Part shown: piece by piece, positions 61,115 to 64,000 of the stretch
Numbering within the stretch: the first letter of the stretch is position 1
Layout: every line of letters begins with the position of its first letter
Source of the DNA: an uncultured Prevotellaceae bacterium
GTDB taxonomy: Bacteria; Bacteroidota; Bacteroidia; Bacteroidales; Bacteroidaceae
Direction: 5' to 3'
NCBI GenBank assembly: GCA_900315095.1
Contig: OMXS01000013.1
Location: 1-64,000 of the forward strand
Length of the DNA: 64,000 nucleotides
Notes under the pieces: generated by a model
Database searches by the model: none
The model's input: only the letters and a program-made list of their open reading frames with translations
Told to the model about the DNA's origin: nothing
Translations under genes and position numbers: made by a program

Positions 61115-61202
61115 TATCTTTCGCCCTGCGATTAAGCATCTTTCGCCCCGCGAAACATGGCTTTTCGCACCGTCAAAGGGCATCTTTGGGACGTGCAGCA
61201 CT
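61115..61202. repeat. 22-bp-period array, four units
   Basis: CATCTTTCGCCCCGCGA-type units begin at 61115, 61137, 61159 and 61181. The second half is more diverged. The CTTTCGC word links it loosely to the arrays at 351 and 15203. Confidence 0.7.
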
Positions 61203-61345
61203 AGGCCCTCAGCCCTCTATCCCCCTTGCTATAACGGACTTGTAGGTTGACTTGAAAGCGCCTTCTTCTTTGTAGGCGCCATATAAACCACTTTGTTTCA
61301 GGGATTTACAAGATAATGGAAAGATAATTCGCATGGTGATGATGG

Positions 61346-61565
61346 AAAAATTGGACATTTGGACATTTGGACAATTGGACAAATGCCCTTTTCTGGATTC
61401 AGGATTTTAGGTGTCTCATTCTTTATATTATATATATATTATAATATATATATAATATAAAATATATATACATATATTTTTGTCAAAATCTTTCACTTAC
61501 ACTCAGTCCTCGCAACGGAAAATGTCTAAATGTCCAAATGTCCAATTGTCCAATTGTCCAATTTT
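61346..61565. repeat. Inverted-repeat element with arms of 9-bp TTGGACA(A/T)T words
   Basis: The left arm (61346-61383) has four copies of TTGGACATT/TTGGACAAT. The right arm (61522-61565) carries the complements AATGTCCAA/AATTGTCCA. The core includes about 50 bp of TA/AT repeats (61424-61478). There is no reading frame across it. Confidence 0.88.
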
Positions 61566-61659
61566 GGTGATGGATGTTAGATGATGGATGATTGGTGATT
61601 GGTGATGGTGGTCAGAACTATGAACTATTAGCCAACACCAAACACCTATCACCTAAAAA

Positions 61660-62628
61660 TCAGTTGCGTCGGTACAGCGTTATGTTGTTGCCAGTGATTG
61701 TCTGCTGTCTCACCACTTCGATGTCTGCGGGCAGTTGCGGTGCCGGTGTGCCGCTGGCCACTATTTGTGGCGACTGCTCCACGCGTATCTCATCGTACAG
61801 ATGGTTGTCGATGAACGACTGCAGGGTGTGCCTGCCGCCCTCAACCATCATCGACTGTATGCTGCTGTCGTGTGCCGCCTTCATAAGTACCCGAAGCACC
61901 TCGTCGTCGGAGAGTTGTCCCTCGATGCCGGGAAGCGGTTCGGTGGCGTGTGAGAGCACCATCTTCACGGGCGACGGACCAGCCCAGTGGCGCACCGTCA
62001 GTTGCGGGTGCTCGCGCTCCTCGGTGGTCTTGCCCACCACGATGGCGTCGTTCTCCGCCCTCAGTTTGTGCATGAGCATCAGCGTTGTGGGGGTTGATAT
62101 GGCGAGCGCTTTGCCTCCGTTGTCGATGAATCCGTTTGCTGTCTGCGCCCATTTCAGCGTTATGAACGGGCGGTGGAGGCTGTGGAAGGTGAAGAAGCGC
62201 TTGTTCAGCCGCTTGCACTCCTCCTCCAGCACGCCCACGGTAACCTCTATCCCTGCGTCGCGCAGGCGTTTTATGCCTCGTCCCTGCACCTCTGCAAAGG
62301 GGTCGATGCATCCCACTACGGCGCGGCGCACCCCCTTCTTCACGATGAGGTCGGCGCACGGCGGTGTCTTGCCCCAATGAGAACAGGGCTCCAGACTGAC
62401 GTATATGGTGGCCTCGGGCAGCAGATGCTCGTCGGCAGGGCTCACCGATGCGAAGGCATTCACCTCGGCATGTCCCTCTCCACAGCGCACATGATAGCCC
62501 TCGCCGATGATTCTGCCGTCGGCAACTATCACCGCTCCCACCATTGGGTTTGGCTTTGCGTAGAACTCTCCGCAGCGTGCCAGTTGCAGGCATCGCCGCA
62601 TGTATATCTCGTCTGTTTGCATTGTCAT
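61660..62628 (-). CDS. ribD: Bifunctional riboflavin biosynthesis deaminase/reductase
   Basis: 322 residues from MTMQTDEIYMRRCLQLARCG; the frame extends upstream through repetitive GGAGGAAGG DNA, so this start (or MQTD at 62622) is chosen. It deaminates and then reduces the pyrimidine intermediate of riboflavin synthesis. The zinc deaminase motifs are GHAEVNAF and EPCSHWGKTPPCADLI (residues 50-90). The reductase domain follows (PFITLKWAQTANGFIDNGGK, VEGGRHTLQSFIDNHLYDEI). It stands alone, 88 bp downstream of the patatin gene. Confidence 0.94.
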   Translation of the reverse strand: MTMQTDEIYMRRCLQLARCGEFYAKPNPMVGAVIVADGRIIGEGYHVRCGEGHAEVNAFASVSPADEHLLPEATIYVSLEPCSHWGKTPPCADLIVKKGVRRAVVGCIDPFAEVQGRGIKRLRDAGIEVTVGVLEEECKRLNKRFFTFHSLHRPFITLKWAQTANGFIDNGGKALAISTPTTLMLMHKLRAENDAIVVGKTTEEREHPQLTVRHWAGPSPVKMVLSHATEPLPGIEGQLSDDEVLRVLMKAAHDSSIQSMMVEGGRHTLQSFIDNHLYDEIRVEQSPQIVASGTPAPQLPADIEVVRQQTITGNNITLYRRN

Positions 62629-62716
62629 TTTATTTTGAGGAAGGAGGAAGGAGGAGTGAGGAAGGAGGAGTGAGAACACTCTATTCTAATGTCGCTCAGC
62701 GCTCAACCCTCAACGC

Positions 62717-63565
62717 TCAACCCTCAACGTAACTCCTTATTTCCTCGATTCGCTTCTCTGCCAGCGCCCGTCCTATGTTGTAGGTCTCGCGCATCTTGTC
62801 GGCATCGTGCGTGATGTGGCCTATGGTGAGCGGTGCCTCGGGGCGCAGCACGAAAGCGTTCCCTATGCGTTCCTGCTCTGCCACATACTCCAGTTGCGCG
62901 TTGTACATCTCATGACGGTGGGCTACGGCGTCGAGGAAGTGGGGGTAGCGGTGAAGCGAGAGTCGCATCAGCGGCAGCAGCGCGTTCTTTTTCTTGACGT
63001 ATCCCGCCGGCTGTGTGGTCACCACGAGGTTTTTCTCGTATCCCTGCCGTTGCATGAACTTCAGCGGTATACTGTCGCTGATGCCGCCGTCGAGCACCTT
63101 GCGCCCTTTTATTCTCACTATCTTTGATGCCAGCGGCATGCTTGCCGAGGCCCGTATCCACTCGTAGCACTCATCGTCGGCCTTCATCAGCCTCTGGTAA
63201 ATAGGTTCTCCCGTCTCCACATCGGTGCATACGGCATAGAACTCCTGCGGGTTCTGGTCGAAGGCGTCGTTGTCGAAGATGTCGAGATGCTTAGGCAAAT
63301 AGTGGTAGCAGAACTCGCCCCCGAAGATGTCGCCTGTGGTGAGCAATGACCGCAGCGAGCAGTAGCGCCAGTCGTTGGCGAACTTCGTGTTATATCGTAT
63401 GGCGCGCCCCGCCTGTCGGCTCTTCATGTTGCATCCGAATGCCGCGCCTGCCGAGACACCCACGATGCCGTCGAAATTGATGCCGTGCTCCATCAGCACG
63501 TCAATCACTCCTGCCGAGAACAGCCCGCGCATTGCGCCTCCCTCGAGTACCAGTCCTGTCTTCAT
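62717..63565 (-). CDS. Patatin-like phospholipase family protein
   Basis: 282 residues. The Ser-Asp dyad is visible: oxyanion loop LVLEGGAMRGLFSAG, nucleophile in IVGVSAGAAFGCNM (residue about 40) and Asp in VLDGGISDSIPLKF (near 160). It is cytoplasmic or membrane-associated, with no signal peptide, resembling YjjU-type patatins. The lipid substrate is unknown. Confidence 0.92.
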   Translation of the reverse strand: MKTGLVLEGGAMRGLFSAGVIDVLMEHGINFDGIVGVSAGAAFGCNMKSRQAGRAIRYNTKFANDWRYCSLRSLLTTGDIFGGEFCYHYLPKHLDIFDNDAFDQNPQEFYAVCTDVETGEPIYQRLMKADDECYEWIRASASMPLASKIVRIKGRKVLDGGISDSIPLKFMQRQGYEKNLVVTTQPAGYVKKKNALLPLMRLSLHRYPHFLDAVAHRHEMYNAQLEYVAEQERIGNAFVLRPEAPLTIGHITHDADKMRETYNIGRALAEKRIEEIRSYVEG

Positions 63566-63623
63566 TTGAGTTTAGAGATGATAGTGTAGAGTTTAGAGTA
63601 TTGTGTCATGTGGTTTATTGCAG

Positions 63624-63654
63624 CAAAGGTATAAAAGGTTAGTGGAATAACCAA
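63624..63654 (-). promoter_or_regulatory. Promoter of the patatin gene
   Basis: On the minus strand TACCTTTG (63624-63631), with TTG at 63652-63654 and a 20-bp gap. Confidence 0.75.
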
Positions 63655-63744
63655 ATTTTTAAAGCAAAAGGTTGTTTGACCATCGGTTTTCTGCAGTTCT
63701 CGATGGTTGCACAAGCGCATGCAGAAAGAAAGGGCAGCGTTTAC

Positions 63745-63775
63745 TTGCGTAATATAAATTTTAGTTGTATTTTTG
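63745..63775 (+). promoter_or_regulatory. Promoter of the GH5-like gene
   Basis: TTG (63745-63747), 20 bp, TATTTTTG (63768-63775), 30 bp before the ATG. Confidence 0.7.
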
Positions 63776-63805
63776 CAATCAGTTAAAATCAAACTAACGC
63801 TAACA

Positions 63806-64000
63806 ATGATGCTTAAGAAACTCTTTTTCATAATGATGCTTGCGGCTAATGTGCTGTTATTGCATGCACAGAGTATGGACACGCCTGTGGCTCAGGTGGC
63901 TCGTGACATGATGCCGGGATGGAACCTCGGAAACACCCTGGAGGCAGGAAACGACGCCAACAACTTCACTAATAACGGCGGTCTGGGCGCTGAGACTTTC
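63806..64000 (+). CDS. Start of a secreted GH5-type glycanase (cut by window edge)
   Basis: 65 codons. The signal peptide (LFFIMMLAANVLLLHAQS) is followed by PVAQVARDMMPGWNLGNTLE, the N-terminal strand motif of GH5 endoglucanase/mannanase-type enzymes (GWNLGNTLEA). The catalytic glutamates lie beyond the window. An ATG one codon later is equally possible as start. Confidence 0.8.
   Translation, partial: MMLKKLFFIMMLAANVLLLHAQSMDTPVAQVARDMMPGWNLGNTLEAGNDANNFTNNGGLGAETF

Noticed and set aside
61592-62593. ORFs of about 250-260 aa overlapping ribD in other frames
   Set aside because: Ser/Arg/Cys-rich shadows of a high-GC gene; ribD carries all zinc motifs.
1-64000. Prophage or integrative element
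   Set aside because: No integrase, relaxase, capsid or conjugation gene was found, and gene order is mostly housekeeping and surface proteins.

Overview
The window looks like a Bacteroidota chromosome, most likely Prevotellaceae (Prevotella/Segatella type). The evidence is: promoters of the TTG - 19 to 20 bp - TAnnTTTG type, tRNAs without an encoded CCA, a TPR hybrid sensor kinase with an AraC output domain, GH97 and CE2 enzymes, a BtuB/BtuG pair under a cobalamin riboswitch, and five large secreted proteins that end in the same Pro-Gln-Arg-Gly...Gly-Lys-Val type tail common in Prevotella. I see no integrase, transposase, phage gene, rRNA operon or CRISPR array.

Layout. 0-7.6 kb: a cut-off gene, an ECF sigma / anti-sigma-like / secreted protein operon, 2-oxoacid:ferredoxin oxidoreductase (korA, korB) and PEP carboxykinase (pckA). 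Five genes in this stretch are disrupted (a 4-bp duplication at a start codon, two frameshifts, two internal deletions). That density, in otherwise conserved central-metabolism genes, points to assembly or read errors at least as much as to real decay. 7.9-16.7 kb: housekeeping genes (upp, O-methyltransferase, aroQ, ADP-ribosylglycohydrolase, RNase H, comF), lipoproteins and two tRNAs (Leu-TAA, Gln-TTG). 16.9-25.7 kb: hybrid two-component regulator, DUF2752/TM2 membrane genes, CE2 esterase, GH97 glycosidase, metY. 25.9-32.7 kb: M50 protease, TGS-containing nucleoside kinase, Na/Pi cotransporter, DEDDh exonuclease and an LRR/Big2 surface protein.

32.9-56.5 kb is dominated by vitamin B12 acquisition. 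A strongly structured unassigned ncRNA candidate (32.9-33.2 kb) is followed by a cobalamin riboswitch with btuB and btuG on the plus strand. Then, on the minus strand, come btuF-btuC-prmC-recX and pyrE-SRPBCC-argH. A second cobalamin riboswitch precedes a secreted protein and a 2167-residue surface protein carrying a DUF4465-like domain. A third precedes a stand-alone DUF4465 lipoprotein. Three B12 riboswitches therefore appear to control five outer-membrane or surface proteins. 56.5-60.4 kb holds an 80-aa small protein and a 1218-aa Big-domain protein, flanked by ~130-bp direct repeats. 61.7-64 kb: ribD, a patatin-like phospholipase, and the start of a GH5-type glycanase.

The intergenic DNA is unusually structured. 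Seven short arrays with unrelated unit sequences all have a 22-bp period. Four or five larger inverted-repeat elements have arms made of short repeated words (6, 7, 9 or about 12 bp) around an A+T-rich core. A G-rich palindromic repeat occurs between genes and, in frame, inside prmC and two lipoprotein genes. These repeats and the giant B12-regulated surface protein are the parts of the window least explained by ordinary annotation.
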